Positions 1 through 13,038 are shown, counted from the first letter of the stretch. The stretch is 64,000 nt of DNA from Gigaspora margarita (GCA_009809945.1 WTPW01000719.1:110914-174913); one strand, 5' to 3'. The notes: a model not told the origin generated them from the sequence alone. Translations and numbers: made by a program.

Positions 1-114
1 AGAATTTTTTACAGTAAATCACTATAGAAATCACGTTCATTCCAATACAAACTAATATAACTCTTGTATCACAATAGCAAGTAAATATAATAAATACTAT
101 TAATCAAACCCAGA

Positions 115-318
115 TTGTCCACTTCGTGGACAATCACCAAATTTATTGTTCACTTCGTGGACAATCACCAAATTTATTGTTCACTTCGTGGAAAACACCA
201 AATTTATTGTCCAATTCGTGAAAAACACCAAATTTATTGTCCACTCCGTGGAAAAACGCCAAATTTATTGTCCACTTCGTGGAAAACACCAAATTTATTG
301 TTCACGAAGTGTACAATA
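115..318. repeat. 31-bp tandem hairpin repeat, about 6-7 units
   Basis: Units recur about every 31 bp (115, 146, 177, 208 and on). Each holds an inverted pair of the type TTGTCCAC-TTC-GTGGACAA followed by TCACCAAATTTA. The later units diverge and the last shows the reverse arm (CACGAAGTG). A GAATTTTTTACAG-AAATC word occurs on both sides (2-20 and 322-340), so the array may be an expansion inside a duplicated segment. It lies where the missing 5' exon of the downstream kinase would be expected. No function can be assigned. Confidence 0.85.
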
Positions 319-414
319 ACGGAATTTTTTACAGCAAATCAGAAATATTGATAGTCGTAGTTCTTAATTATCATTATATTTATTATTATATTTATTAATT
401 TTTTTAATATTAAG

Positions 415-1811
415 GTTTAAAGAGGAATTTCATAATTGGACAAGTGACAATCACGATATTGATCAGTTAATTCAACAAACACAACTTAATGCAGCGATGT
501 TTAGAGACATCATTGAATGGATACCCTTTAACAAATTCATAAATATAAAGTATCTTGCTAAAGGAGGCTTTGGCACTGTTTTTAAGGCAGTATGGATTGA
601 TGGATATATTAAAGGATATGATGTTCAAAAGAATATATGGGAACGAAGAGCACAAATAGATGTTTGTTTAAAGGGCCTTGATAATTCTAAAGATATAAAA
701 CAAGAATTTTTAGAAGAAGTAAGCATTATAATTTATATTATTATTAAAAAGTAGTAAAATTATATCAGTTATTTATTTTAATTAATATTTTAGGTTAAAA
801 ATCAATATAAACATGGGGGCAATTCTGCAATTGCGATTTATGGAATAACTAAGAATCCAAAAGATGGTAACTACATGATAGTTATGAGGTATGCAAAGCA
901 GGGAAGTCTCAGAAAATTGTTAGATAGTAAATATAGTGAATTAGATTGGGCTTCTAAAGTAGCTAACTTATGTTTCATAGCTGATGGACTTAATACAATT
1001 CACAAAGCCAAATTAGTGCATAAAGATTTTCATTCTGGAAATATAGTTAATCAAAATATGTTTAATTCTTATATAACTGATTTTGGCTTATGTAAGCCAG
1101 TGTCACAAGACTCAAGTTCTAAAGCACTTTTTGGTGTGCTTCCCTATATTGCCCCAGAGGTATTATATACAAATGGAAAGGAATACACTCAAAAATCAGA
1201 TATTTATTCTTTCGGAATAATTATGTCAGAAGTTTTTACTGGATATCCTCCATATCATGATGTTCCACATGACAAAGATCTAGCTACACGTATTTGTCTA
1301 GGTTATAGACCTAAAATTAGATGCGAAGTTCCTCAATTACTTTTGGATTTGATGAATAAATGCTTAGATGCAGATCCTCAAAACCGACCAATTGCTGAAG
1401 AATTAGCTAATATTCTGCAACAATTTTTTAAAGATTTGAAAAATATACGAACTGAATTATATAAGCAAGTTAAAAATATTAAAGGCATAGACAAAAATTT
1501 CTTAACATATGATCAAGTCAAATCGACACGATTCAAATATCAGACACACCCACAAGCTATTTATACAAGTCGATTTTTGAATCTTTCAAAGCTCCCTAAA
1601 CCAGGTAGTAACACTTATATTTTTTAAAAAGTTAGTAATATGTCATTAATTGTAAAAATTTCTGAACCTGTTAATATAGTAAATGCAGGTAATGATATAT
1701 ATTTTCTCAAATTGAATTCAAATTGTAGTTTTAATATATTTATATGTATATATTTTAGCAAGTCAACCCAGTCAACGCATTAATTATGTTGAAGTTCCCG
1801 ATGATAAGTAA
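415..1811 (+). CDS. TKL-like protein kinase, 5' end incomplete
   Basis: Putative serine/threonine kinase of the expanded Glomeromycotina TKL-like family. Exons read as 415-718, 794-1604 and 1759-1811. The first in-frame ATG is at 497, but the frame stays open up to an AG acceptor at 413-414 and encodes the linker usual in this family (FHNWTSDNHDID), so an upstream exon is missing or lies beyond the hairpin array. Visible motifs are the glycine loop LAKGGFGTV, the VAIK-type lysine (VCLKGL), the catalytic loop LVHKDFHSGN (HKD instead of HRD), DFG in ITDFGL and APE in YIAPEV, so catalysis looks possible. The exon-2 donor at 1605 and acceptor at 1757-1758 join in phase and end PDDK-stop. A further intron starting at 1808 cannot be excluded. 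Substrate unknown. Confidence 0.85.
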
Positions 1812-3149
1812 TATTTGATTTACTTATACGTAACTAACCAAATTTATTGCTTATTTTTATATTGGTATTTAGATTATTAAATCAAGTAAAANNAGTTATT
1901 GAATTGGGGACATTCTATTTATTATTGCCATGCTNNAATAATTCAGCAATTGTTATATATCTTCATGTATGGGTACGTGTCTAAAGAGAAAAAGATATAT
2001 ACCAATTTCGCAAACAACTGTTTTGCAGACAAAGTTGACCGATTTAAGTTAGGATTGGCCTGACTTATAGTTTATTGCTGGCTAGATGTAGATTGTTGGC
2101 GAAATGGTGGTCAGCAGGTTCTACTAAAGATTTTATATATAATAAAAATTAATAAATTTAAGTAGGTATATATAAATTTATAAAACATATATTGAAATAA
2201 TAAATATTAAACTTTCCTTGATTACTGTTGTTGGTGGTGCCCTTGTTATCTTAAATGATATACGGATATATTTTATAAATTTTTTAAAGAAAAGCTATAA
2301 AATTAAAATCTAAATATTAAGCTCCGAATTTCAACAGTTCCTGTTTCCTAGTATAATCAAAATCAAAATTATATTTTATCTCGAAATGTGATCAATATTT
2401 TATAATCAATCCTTAAGATAATATCTAGTTAAAAAATAAATAAAGTGAAAATTAGCCTCTTTACATTTTCTAAATGAAATTTAAATTCATTTAGCCATAT
2501 CCAAATATGTAAAAAAAAAAAAACCTCTAAACAATGATTGGGTTCGAAATGTCTTGAAAGCGAATTCAGTTTAGATATATGATGACAAGTCAATCTATAT
2601 TCAATAAAATAGGTAGATGAGAATAATTAAATGTAAAATGTATAACCATAATATTTGGTTTATAATGCAAAAAGAATTTAACATTGAGTTTACGTAGATA
2701 ATAACGTGGATGCCAATCAAATTTCGAGTTTGATTTCATCGATAGTCTCAAAACGCCATTTTCAAAATACTTCAAAAATTTTTGGCGTAAAAGGAAAAAA
2801 ACAGATAGTATAAAAATATGAAATAACCAAATTTTTTTGTTATAAAAAGAATACCATTAAGTTGTAAAGATACAAATGTTAGCTTATAGATGAAAACTAT
2901 CTTTTTTCACAAAACATATAGATCGTCATAAATTTTATGTGCTTTTTTTTCTCGCTTGTATAGTTACACAAATCGTACTATGCAGACGTACAGTACTTCC
3001 ACTTCGTTTTTATTTTAAAATTAAGAATCTAACTATATAATACAATATTAAGAATCTAACGCTAAAATATAGCACCCTGCTTTTTTTTGTGGTTTTAGGC
3101 TTAGGTTGATCAGTTCTAACTACTATAAAACTACTAGTATCAAGCTTTC
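1812..3149. other. AT-rich intergenic stretch
   Basis: No convincing gene. It contains ambiguous bases at 1892-1893 and 1935-1936 and homopolymer A/T runs. The short open frame at 2590-2775 on the minus strand has no recognisable motif and resembles chance translation. Confidence 0.6.
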
Positions 3150-3375
3150 ATGCTATGTTTCAAATTTACCAAACTCTTGTGCTACGTCACAAATCTACCT
3201 GAATCTTGTGCTATGTTCGTCCCAAATATACCAGCTTTCATACTACTGTACGTTCGTCCTGAATTATTTATCATTCTATGTTCATCCTAAATCTATCTAA
3301 CTATCGTGCTATGTTCGTCCCAATTATCGTGCTACAACTGTCATGCTATATCCATCCCAATTATCGTACTACGTT
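3150..3375. repeat. degenerate ~30-bp tandem repeat
   Basis: A word close to ATCGTGCTATGTTCGTCCCAA recurs roughly seven to eight times with many substitutions and small indels. The units are less AT-rich than the surroundings. No hairpin or coding pattern is seen. Confidence 0.6.
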
Positions 3376-3699
3376 TAATACATATCTGATATATGAAATA
3401 TAAGGCCTTTGGATAATTCTAAAAAAGCTGAGTATTAAATCAGACATGTTTTTTTGGCCCAAATTCTGATTAAAAAAAATTAATTGTAATTTTTACTAGA
3501 TTTTAGGAAAGTTTGGACCAAAAAAATGTTCTCACCTTTATGGGACGGAAAAATTTTTGACCCCAAAATTTTTTGTGCGATTTCCTATTTTGGCATGGCT
3601 ATGTTGCGTAATTTCAGAATTTGAAATTTATAACTTAGTTACGTTCGGCTTATCCCGTAGTTTCTACAATTCTGATACATGTGATTAAAGTGGAACTTA

Positions 3700-4080
3700 C
3701 CAGCAGGGACGGTGAATAATATCGATTTGTATCGATCATATATAAAACGATATTTTTAGGCCAAATCATTGGGAAATCGATATTTTCGCAAATTTTAATG
3801 CAGTGTAACAATATGCACTTGGGCAAAATTAAAAGTATAATTCGGGCCGGGCAATATAAATTTACTAACTTGAACCGTTGATAAGCTTCGGTAAAATAGA
3901 CAATCAACAAACAAGAAAGAAATTTTAGTTACTGATCACGTTATATCACGTTATCTGTAACTGTTGTACAAAATTTTGCATTCTAATTGGCCAATCATGA
4001 GTATATCGATATAAATCGATATTTTTTAACCATACCGATCGATATTTTTGCAAAATCAAATCGATATTATTCACCAGTTA
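3700..4080. mobile_element. foldback element with ATCGAT-rich arms
   Basis: The left end GGTGAATAATATCGATTTG (3711 on) is repeated inverted at the right end (up to about 4075). The arms are rich in ATCGATATAAATCGAT and a second internal pair surrounds CAAATTTTAATGCA / TGCATTCTAATTGGCCAAT. No clean target duplication was found. It ends about 80 bp before the PIG-L start codon, so it may overlap that promoter. Confidence 0.6.
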
Positions 4081-4161
4081 CAGAATATTGTTACTCAAGA
4101 TCACGGGACCTATCCCTAAATTATAAATTTATCAAATGCCAGTTGGTTCGAATGATCAAAA

Positions 4162-5445
4162 ATGTCGTTCGTGTTCATACTATCAACCTGCCTCTTTCTC
4201 ATATTCTTAAATACATTAATTATTTACTACATTATAATAACATCCAAAAAATATGTTATAAATACGATTACCGGACTAAATGTGTTATTAGTTATTTCAC
4301 ATCCAGATGATGAATGCATGTTTTTTAGTCCCACTTTATTAGAATTGGGTAAAATGGAATATAAAAATAAAATGCACGTCTTGTGTTTATCTGTTGGTTA
4401 GTTTTATCGGATGTAATTGTGTAATGTTCAATCTTGTTATTATCTCGATTTTTTGTCAAATCTCCTTATTTAAATGATCATTATAAATAGGAAACGAATC
4501 TGGACTTGGAAAAATTCGAAAAAAAGAGCTTGAAGCTAGTTGTACTTCTTTAGGAATTGATGTCAAATTTGTCAAATGTTTGAATCATTCGTGAGTTTTT
4601 TTTTTTTTCATCCTATATCCAAATTTTAATAAGTGATATATTCTTTTTATATGTATATTTTTTTTAATTGGTTTCAACTTGATTGTGATTTAGTGAATTG
4701 CAAGATGGACCGAAAAATGTTTGGAATCCTGAATTAATCTCATCTACCATTGAAGAGTACGTTGAAAAGCACGGAATTGATGTGGTATGTTTTATACTGT
4801 AAATTATATTTTTTACACTTCCCATAATGTAATAAAAAAAAAAGTTTATTCACTCATCTAATAAATTGCAGATAATTACTTTTGATGATAAAGGAATTTC
4901 AGGACACCCAAATCACTCAGCTGCATATAATGGTGCTAGGTAACTATTACTATTTTTTTTTTCCCCCATGACTTTAATATAATTTTATTTTAAAATTAAT
5001 CAAACTATTTTCTAATTTTATCAATATAAGAAATTATATATCATCAAAAATTCCATCTAAATCCAAATCTTCTTCAAAATCTAAATTATTACGACTATAC
5101 AAACTTAAAACTGTCAACATTATAAGAAAATATATTTCTATTTTTGATCTTTTGCAAACTTATCTTATTCATAATTATATTAATATTAAGTCTTTATTTT
5201 CGGAAAATCCCTCTTCCGAAAAAGATCATGATAAAAATAAACGAAAAAATCAAGAGATGATTGAAAAGGAAGATAAATTACTTAATCTTCCTGATTCTTT
5301 ACTTTTTGTATCTACTTTACCACAATATATTCGATCAAGAACATCTATGACATATCACAAATCTCAACTAGTTTGGTTTAGATATTTGTATATTTTGGCT
5401 TCCAGATATATGGTTATCAATCAATTAGAAATGGTAGAAAAATGA
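4162..5445 (+). CDS. GPI12: N-acetylglucosaminyl-phosphatidylinositol de-N-acetylase (PIG-L family)
   Basis: Second enzyme of GPI-anchor synthesis: it removes the acetyl group from GlcNAc-PI on the cytosolic face of the ER. Exons 4162-4396, 4491-4590, 4694-4784, 4872-4939 and 5031-5445 join in phase to 302 aa, slightly longer than typical PIG-L proteins. Residues about 3-27 are hydrophobic and form the expected N-terminal membrane anchor. The metal-binding motif is SHPDDE (H47-E51), the usual form being AHPDDE. The second motif GHPNH is at 153-157. A lysine/serine-rich insert (KSKSSSKSK and a charged stretch with SSEKDHDKNKRK) makes the last exon longer than usual. The conserved ends support the start and stop chosen. 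The gene stands alone, just downstream of a foldback element. Confidence 0.93.
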
Positions 5446-8400
5446 TATGTAATATATTTATGTTTTGGCTTTTTAATAATTTAATAATTAGAATACATTC
5501 TGACCTCGATATAGTCACAAATTTGATATAATCACTTTTTGTTATCAATTAAATTTGTATTTTATACAATACTAGCAATTAACCTTCGCTTTGCTTCGAG
5601 GTGCATAATGTTTATTTTATTTTTTTAAAATTATTATTCTATTGAAAAATAAAAGTTACACCTATAATTAAATTAGTGTTTAGATCCATTTGACTAAACA
5701 TCCGGACGTCGCTGTTTTCATAAATTCTGGGACACTTGAAAAATTGATGATGATCGAATTGATAAGAATTTGATTGTATCTTATTGATTTCGACACAGTA
5801 AAAGGTAATAATCCAGAAATCAATCTAGTGACATACAGCAAAATGTCATAAATGTTATCTCCTAAAATCGGATCCATCTCTTTCGAATCTGTAACATAAT
5901 GATATTAGATCTCTATTAATTTATTTGATTTTGCATCATATTACCTTTATGAAGATCTCCGATATATCAATAAGTTGCTTTAATTTATTTTTCATTTAAG
6001 TGCTCTAACATTTGATAATAGGAATTAATGAAGGGTAGTTTATATTCAGGTCCAATTTTATTATTAAAACATAATAAACTTCTCTGAATTTTTTGTGTTC
6101 AAAATCGGGAGGGTAGATTTTGGGTGTTTGGGTGTTCTCAAGCAGCACGTTCAATGTAATTAGCTAGTGATTATGGTGTTATTAATTAGAACATTTTTGA
6201 GAACCGATAGTATGGCCGATAGCATGGATGATAATATGATTGAAATATGCACACGTATCTTCCTCAATGTGATTAAATTATGATCGTGTTCGTGCTCAAA
6301 TATTACAACTAATTAAAATATTTATTGCAATTTATGCTTGACCAAACGTCTTTATCTTTTACAATTTAGTTATTATTGTTTTTACAAATCGAAAAGAAAA
6401 CGATGGATCAGCGAAAGGATAAAGCAATCTACGACAATTCCAATCTCTTGTTTTTCCTTTTCAGAATTCACTACAACCCACCAGATTTTTACCATAAGTA
6501 ATAAATCTTCAACGTTGGTAATGATTTTGAAGATCTACCATAATGATGTAAAAGAGGGAAGTACTTAATTATTTTTTCTAATCAATAAATAAAAAATTTC
6601 GACCAATAAGCGCAACTCTATGATAAAAAAAGGACATATCTCTTGTTGATTAAAATGATAAATATCTTGATCGGTTAAATGAATTTCTTCTAATAAAATT
6701 TTCTTTCTGACTTACTTTCATCACGTGTTTTATTCATTGGAATAATCAATACAATTGATTCATTCAGTTATCTTTAACTTTTCTAAAAAATCTTAACTAT
6801 TCCACTCAAAAAAAAATCTAAATTTTGAGAACCACGAATTTCTATCATCGTCCGTCCTTATGTTGTCTTTTTGAGGGTCACATACTTGACACTAAGCTAA
6901 CGATGTGATATCTGTTATATATGTTTATATCGTCCTTAAAATCGAATACGAACATATAATCATTTGTTGCAGTGTCTTGAACTAGTTCATATATACTTTA
7001 AGTTCACCTATCCATTGATTGATGAGATCTCAAATTTAAACAAGCGTTCTTAAATAAATAAAAATTGTAAGCAATAAACCAAATTTTTAACTTCACTCAA
7101 AAAATCTACAGTATCTTTACAGTCTGTAACTTTAGGTTTAAATACAATTATCGGTATTCTCGAGTGGTTTTTTTGAAGTCACAAGTTTGACACTAGGCTG
7201 ACGATCAGTTGTTTTCTACGAATTTTTCGAATACTAACATATAATTTACAGATTTGTAATGTATGTACATATCGTTTATAAAATAACGTTTGACAGTCTT
7301 TGTTATTAGGCCTAACGCGACAGATGATTATTAAACTTTTTTTTGATTTTTTTACATTTATACAACATTTAATTTATATTTTATAGGTTTATATGTAAAA
7401 TTCGATTTATTAAATTTATTAAAATTCTTAAATATAGTACATGATTATTATATCTTAAATAAAATACTTCAGTAGAAACGCACCATATTTTTTCTAAGTA
7501 AATTTTTTTAAAACTTTAAAAAAGAATAACTTAACAACAACTTATAATATATATATATTGTATAAACATTTATATAATAAAAAAATACAATTAACAGAAG
7601 TTCGAGATACTTAGTTTCAGAGATTATCTCTCCTACTTGTCCCAACCACCACGTAGAGGTGTATCTCGTTGGTTGGGAAGGTAAAATAGAGGAGGTTTGG
7701 CGTTGGAAATAACCCGATTTTAGGGACGGCATAGTATCTGTATCTTTTTTAAAAAAAATTTAATGCCGCCAAACACTCGTATCATACCCCAACCATATTC
7801 TCTCTTGTGCCTCCCGTACAAGAGTAGGTTGTTCCTCAAAAAGAAGCTTTTTTTTATTTAGTTTTAGTTCGCTAACAACAACCTCTACTTCCAAGTTTTT
7901 TGACTGCTTAAGTCAATAGAAACGTAACCGGCTCCTCATACAGAACCAGTAGACCTTGACAGCAGGGGAGATGCAAAAAACCCGGACGATTATCGAATGA
8001 AGGAGAAGCGAACTAAGCGTGAGAATAAAAAAAAACAATTCGGTAATATAAATAGTTTTGATTCTTACGTTTCACCTGATCATCATTTCGATCTCTATAA
8101 CTGATTGGCTGACATGCGTGAACGTGACTGGCCAGATACATGATCGAGGTGAAGGACCCTGAAATTTTAGTTTAAGATCAGGTGTAACGCGTATAAACCT
8201 AAAAACGCGTTATAGTTGGGGTTAGGGCGAGAACAGCATAGGATTAGAACGTTCTATTAGTAAAATTTCACGAGGAACCTTTTTAATTAGGCCGCAGAAG
8301 GTGGTTTCCTAATTAAAATTTAAAGCTATTTTTGTTTTTTTTTTTTTTGTAGAAAGGTGGAATTTTACGTTACACCTGATCCTGAAATTCGATTGGCCAA

Positions 8401-8446
8401 TATTACAGGGGGTGAACAATTTTTTGTGGGAGAGTTATGGACGTTT
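5446..8446. other. intergenic, no recognisable gene
   Basis: AT-rich sequence with two diverged copies of a segment containing TTGACACTA-GCT-ACGATC (about 6865-6960 and 7155-7250). Short open frames at 5680-5877 (-), 6338-6568 (+) and 7508-7732 (-) carry no motif I recognise. A somewhat GC-richer patch at 7620-8300 may be an old repeat: GATCAGGTGTAACG-like words occur there and again near 8370. Confidence 0.5.
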
Positions 8447-9028
8447 CAGGGACACGGAAAATTTTGGAAATAAATTTTTCCAAAATTTTTCAAAAACTTG
8501 CATTTAACCCAAATTTTTCCAAATTTTTGCCCGATTTTTAAGGGCGTATGTGATCTGACCAATAAAAATAATTCTTTATGCATGTGATTTGACTAATAAG
8601 ATTGTGTTATACTCTCATTATGAACCATCCTAGCGTTACCACCCTCCGAATTAAATCCTTAATCCTAGTAGCAAAATTTTTTTAGGGTAAAATCATTATG
8701 CATACAGGGGAAATTAATCGCCAATTTTCACCAATAGTAATAATTTAATTTATATCATGATAAAATCTTTATCGACTTTTTTTCAAAACTCTAACAGTTT
8801 GAAATTTTTATTAATATATCAGACAGTATTGTCCTACCAATGTTTTCATTACTTCAATAGTACAATAGTAACTGGCAACAAAATTTTTATTTGTGAGTAC
8901 AAATAATGAGTTTTAATATATAAAATCTTTTTTCAAATTTTTGAATATTAAAAAATTTTTTATCCAAATATTTGCCGATATCCAAATAAATTTTTGCAAT
9001 TTGATATCCAAAATTTTCTGTGTCCCTG
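8447..9028. mobile_element. hAT-like non-autonomous element (CAGGGACACGG ends)
   Basis: Terminal inverted repeats CAGGGACACGGAAAATTTTG / matching complement at the right end, flanked by 8-bp duplications GGACGTTT (8439-8446) and GGACGTTC (9029-9036), 7 of 8 identical. CAGGG ends with 8-bp duplications are typical of hAT transposons. The 582-bp body has no coding capacity. Confidence 0.8.
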
Positions 9029-10082
9029 GGACGTTCTCCTGGTGGGCCGTAACAAATGCCCATAAATTTCCCACAAAAACATTAATAAATGAGTTTGAGT
9101 TTACCCTCTAACGTGACTTCACCCTAACCCTAAGGAGTTTCATCAGATTAAAGTCACGGAGGGTAAAATTTTTTGTGGTAGAGTTACCACGGTTGCCAGT
9201 AGGGTGTCCAGGATTATGCGATGTGATGAGGTAAATTATGCGGGCGAACTGAGGTTGATTATGCAGTGGATGCAAGATAAATTTAAAATTATACGATCAA
9301 TTATGCTATTTTTTATTATTGTACGCTATATATAATTAGTTCTATTCTTCAGAATTTTTCAGACATTTACTGAAATTTTACCTTGACTATGCTCGTAATT
9401 TAAGTTTATTCATTTTCTAATCAGATCTTTTCGGAACTCCCAAATTACATTGCCGAATGAAGTTAACATATTTTATTCACGTGATCTAAGTGCTTTTTAT
9501 TGTCAAATTATGCGAAGCATATGTGATGCGAAAATTTGGTAAATTTTAAAATTATTACCTAATATAGGTCTAAGTTACTAAAAATTTTTTTCTTCTTTTA
9601 ATTTTGCATAAATTTTAATTTGAAAAAAAAAATTAAGAATTCAAGTGTAATAAATAAAAAAAACAAAAATCATTCTGTCATAAGTTTAAAAATGACAAAT
9701 CGTCACATCTGTACTAAATCACGTAAGAAATGTATGTACATACATTAAATTTTGCATAAACTTTCGGGATCGTTAGTCAAATTAGCAACAAATCAGCTCG
9801 AACAAGCCATTTTCAACGAAAAAGATATTGAGAATACTAATTATATTAAATTTACACAAAAGATCTAAAAATGTTAATCTATTGTTTTTGTGGGGTGCTT
9901 TAGCTATTGCTTTTCCACCCTCAGACCCAAGTTGGTTAAGATAAAGATTGTTTTCGTCACCTTTATTCTTTATCTTTTTTTTAGCAAAAAACATTCTCTG
10001 AATACCTAGATAATTTTTTTTTTTTTTAGAAAAACGCGTATAGAATCAATTAGAAAATCGATCATAATGATAATGAACACAT
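9029..10082. other. intergenic, scattered repeat pieces
   Basis: Contains inverted pieces of TTTTTGTGGGA-type sequence around 9060-9180 matching the left flank of the preceding hAT-like element, suggesting that it sits inside an older repeat, and words like ATTATGCGA near 9215-9250 and 9500-9530. A 70-codon minus-strand open frame (9782-9994) is unrecognised. Confidence 0.4.
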
Positions 10083-10295
10083 CTAAAATATCAAAAAGTC
10101 TTATTTCGTTAGTGAAATCAATTGTATGGAAGAAGAACTTAATCTGCACGCACAATGAGACTTTTTATTCTATAGCGAAATCTATCATCTGAATATAGAA
10201 GTACTTAATTAGCAAGCAAAAAGAGAGAATATCAAAGAGTCTTATTTCATCAGTGAAATCAATTGTCTGAATAAAGTGTTTAATCAGCAAGCACA
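10083..10295. repeat. three-unit degenerate tandem repeat
   Basis: A segment like AGTCTTATTTCRTYAGTGAAATCAATTGT followed by an AATCAGCAAGCACA-like word occurs near 10097, 10157 (diverged) and 10237. Read on the plus strand it gives a repeated KSLISxVKSIV pattern broken by stops, so it may be a fragment of a repeat-containing gene. Confidence 0.45.
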
Positions 10296-10399
10296 AAATA
10301 AAAATATTTTCCGCCAAATAAATTTTATTCCTGACACTATTAATTTATGGAGCTTAAGAAGCATGGAGGACATTCGATTTGATTGATTTGAAGATTACT

Positions 10400-10905
10400 A
10401 GGTTACACGATATAAAAAAAATTTCAAAGTACCCTTAGTATAAAAAACTATATTGTCAATTGGCAACTTGTAGTTTCACATAATAAAATTTTTTAAAATA
10501 TATTATAGTGCTCTTTAACTCTTTTAACATCTTCTGGAAAAAAAGATCAGTATAGATCAAATATCTTAAAAATTTTATTAGAGGGCAAATTCAGGCAAGT
10601 AATACTATAATATAGTATTTAATGCATAAGTTAATTGGTAATAATCATCATATAAACTTTTTTTTTGCTTTGAACTTAATGCTTTTTTATTGATCCAAGC
10701 AACTAGCAATGTGGTAATACTTTGCCAACTGACAGTATTTGGACCTACTTTTTTCAAAGGCAATACTTGAAAATTCTGAAAAATCATTTTGATTAAAACA
10801 ATTTATCTACTGATGTGAGTTTTATTATCCTTCTCACAAAAACATAAGGCGAGTTTGATATAAAACCTAAACTCTTCAAATGTAGTTTGCAATGTTCGGT
10901 ATTCT
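10400..10905 (-). pseudogene. degenerate copy of an unrecognised protein family
   Basis: The minus strand encodes an open stretch (10787-10605) containing GPNTVSWQSITTLLVAW, then KKSLYDDYYQLTYALNTILYYS and CLNLPSNKIFKI, broken by stops further down. The same order of segments appears on the plus strand at 31110-31950 (NTISW-NTITSLVVV, KAKKSLY, QLTHSLYTVLLYYLLNLPS, then TTSCQLT), so the two are diverged copies of one protein family. I do not recognise the family. Its spread and decay suggest a transposon-borne or expanded lineage gene. Confidence 0.55.
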
Positions 10906-11274
10906 AGATAAGTGCAGTTGATATCTCTTACCAGAAATATCAGAATAAGGGTTATATATTACATTAAATTTTGTTAATTAGTAATACTAATAATAATATA
11001 TGTATTACAGATCCTTTTTAATATTAAAGTTGCATTTGTCAATTACACTTATTGGGACATCAACGGATTGGTTGATCATGAAGAATTCCAATTTAATTCT
11101 ACGTCAAGACAGTAATTTTTAAAAATGACTGAATCACATGAATATTGATTTTTATTTCATAATGCATTTAAAAGTTTACTAGGTTAAATTTTTTTCATCT
11201 TAAAATCACCTAGCTGATATTATCGTAAACTATATCAGCAAATTTATAATAGCATAATCTTACATAAGGTCTTA

Positions 11275-11405
11275 CAAACTGTAATATAAGCAAAATATTT
11301 TGTAATATATTTCGAAATATTTTGAAATATCAAATTTTCAAAATAAAATATAAGTAATTTCAAAATATTTTGAAATATATTACGAAATATTTCAAACCCC
11401 TTTCA
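11275..11405. repeat. AAATATTTTGAAATAT-type low-complexity palindrome
   Basis: Alternating TTTCGAAATATTTTGAAATAT words form an inverted arrangement about a centre near 11340. A shorter patch of similar words is at 14895-14930. The ends do not show a clear duplication. Confidence 0.5.
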
Positions 11406-11539
11406 AAATATTTTAGGACTAGGAAACTAAGCTGGATCAGTAGATCTGTAACCTGGATCACATATTAGACTGATTATTTGAAATAGTTCAAAATAGTTCG
11501 ATGATGTTCAAATTCTGTACTACAAGATCAGATTAGATA

Positions 11540-12350
11540 TTTTGTTTATAATTAGATCTTCTATTTTGTTTTTTTCACTTTTTTGTTTTCTTTTCATTTT
11601 TTATTTTCGTTTCGTTTTTTGTTTTTGTTTCATTTTTTTTGGTTTCATTTTGTTTTTTTTCAATTTTTTTTTATTTATTTATTTTTTAATTTTTTTTATT
11701 TATTTTTATTTTGACAAGTTAAAGAACATCTTTGCAAGAAAACAAACAACTTTTTAAAACTTTGCGCAAGCTAACCCAAACTTCTGACACTTTGCAAGAA
11801 CATACAACCGATATTGCCAGCAATTTTTAAATTTTCAAGAATGCTTCCTTAAAGAAATAAAGGTTTAGTTAGGACTTTATTTATTTTTTCTTTGATGTAA
11901 TTTGTTTTTGTTTTATGTTTATTGTTTTTTTTTTAAATTTGTTTTATTAATTTATTTTATTCTGGCACTTTGCAAAAAAAGAACCCTACTTTCTGGCGCT
12001 TTGCAAGAAAACCAACCCAGACTTTTTTGGCACTTCACAACTTTTTTGGCATTTTGCAAAAACATTAACTTAGCTTTTGCAATTTCTGAATTTGCAAGAA
12101 CACAAACTCTTACTTTAGAGAAATGAAGATTTTGGGCTTCGTTTATTTTTTTTATTAGTTTGCTTACACTTTTTGTTTTTTCATTTGTTTTTTTTTTTAC
12201 TTATTTTTTTATTTTTATTTTATTTTATTTATTCCTGACTTCTTCGATACTTTGCGACTTTTTTCAGCACTTTACAAGAACACTAGCTTTAATTTCTCTG
12301 GCACTTTGCAAGAACATACTAAATTTCTCTGGCAATTTGCAAGAACACTA
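11540..12350. repeat. degenerate repeat region with CTGGCACTTTGCAAGAACA units and T-rich blocks
   Basis: At least ten copies of a (C)TGGCACTTTGCAAGAAC-like word alternate with long T-rich blocks. The same composition, inverted, is found at about 32890-32999 just before the assembly gap (CAAAGTGCCGGAATAAAATAAATTAATA), so this is a dispersed repeat. Open frames in it are Phe-rich translations of T runs and are not genes. Confidence 0.65.
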
Positions 12351-12351
12351 A

Positions 12352-12501
12352 GAGGAGTAACAAAAATCAGGTGATTTTTTAGAGGGGAGGGGTAAAAAAT
12401 ATTGAAATTATATATAGAAACCTGACCAAATCTATATTAAAGAGGGGGGGAGGGGGATAGGCCTCTAATAAAAAATAATCAGGTGATTAATGACACGGCC
12501 C
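12352..12501. mobile_element. 150-bp PIF/Harbinger-like MITE, copy 1
   Basis: Imperfect inverted ends (GAGGAGTAACAAAAATCAGG at left, matching CCTGATTAATGACACGGCCC at right) flanked by TAA duplications at 12349-12351 and 12502-12504. Two further copies at 24786 and 30459 share length, ends and a TWA duplication. An uninterrupted copy, it provides the reference for the element interrupted at 24864. Confidence 0.85.
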
Positions 12502-13038
12502 TAACACTTCTGAGAATTTTTTTTATTTTTTTTACATTTTTGAAGTATTTAGAAAAAGAGAACAAAACGAAAGTTATAGCCAAAACAAAAGAAATAGCCA
12601 AAGCGAAGACAATAGAAAACAAAGAAATGAAGATAATAGCTAACTGTAAAGTGAGCGAAAATAATTGTGTAGGGCTAGTTTTTGTATATAGTAATATGGT
12701 AGAGATCACTTAAAGCCAACAAATTTTATATATAGGTGCCAATTTTTTAGCTGCAGAATAACATGATCGACCAATAAAAATGCAGAAAAACTTAATATAA
12801 ATTTAAATTTTATTAATAAAATTTAATTTTGTTAATAAATTTAAATTTTGTTATATTTTTTTATATATAAATGCCAAATTTTTAAACTATATATAACTTT
12901 AAATTAATATAAACTTCTTAAAATAAAAGATACTAAAGATTTTTTTTGTGGATTTAATAGTTTAATTAAAAAGCTATTAATTATACAAAAACTTTTTTTT
13001 AGTTTATTTTATTTTAAAAAAAGAATTTTACTAACTAT

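Noticed and set aside
115-318. CRISPR-like array of regular 31-bp units
   Set aside because: The whole period is repeated and there are no unique spacers; the host is eukaryotic.
5680-5877. 65-aa minus-strand gene
   Set aside because: No homologous pattern, no splice partners and no recognisable motif; could be chance.
12479-12713. 76-codon frames on both strands
   Set aside because: Mirror-image frames over low-complexity AAAGAAATAGC-like sequence; no codon bias or motif.
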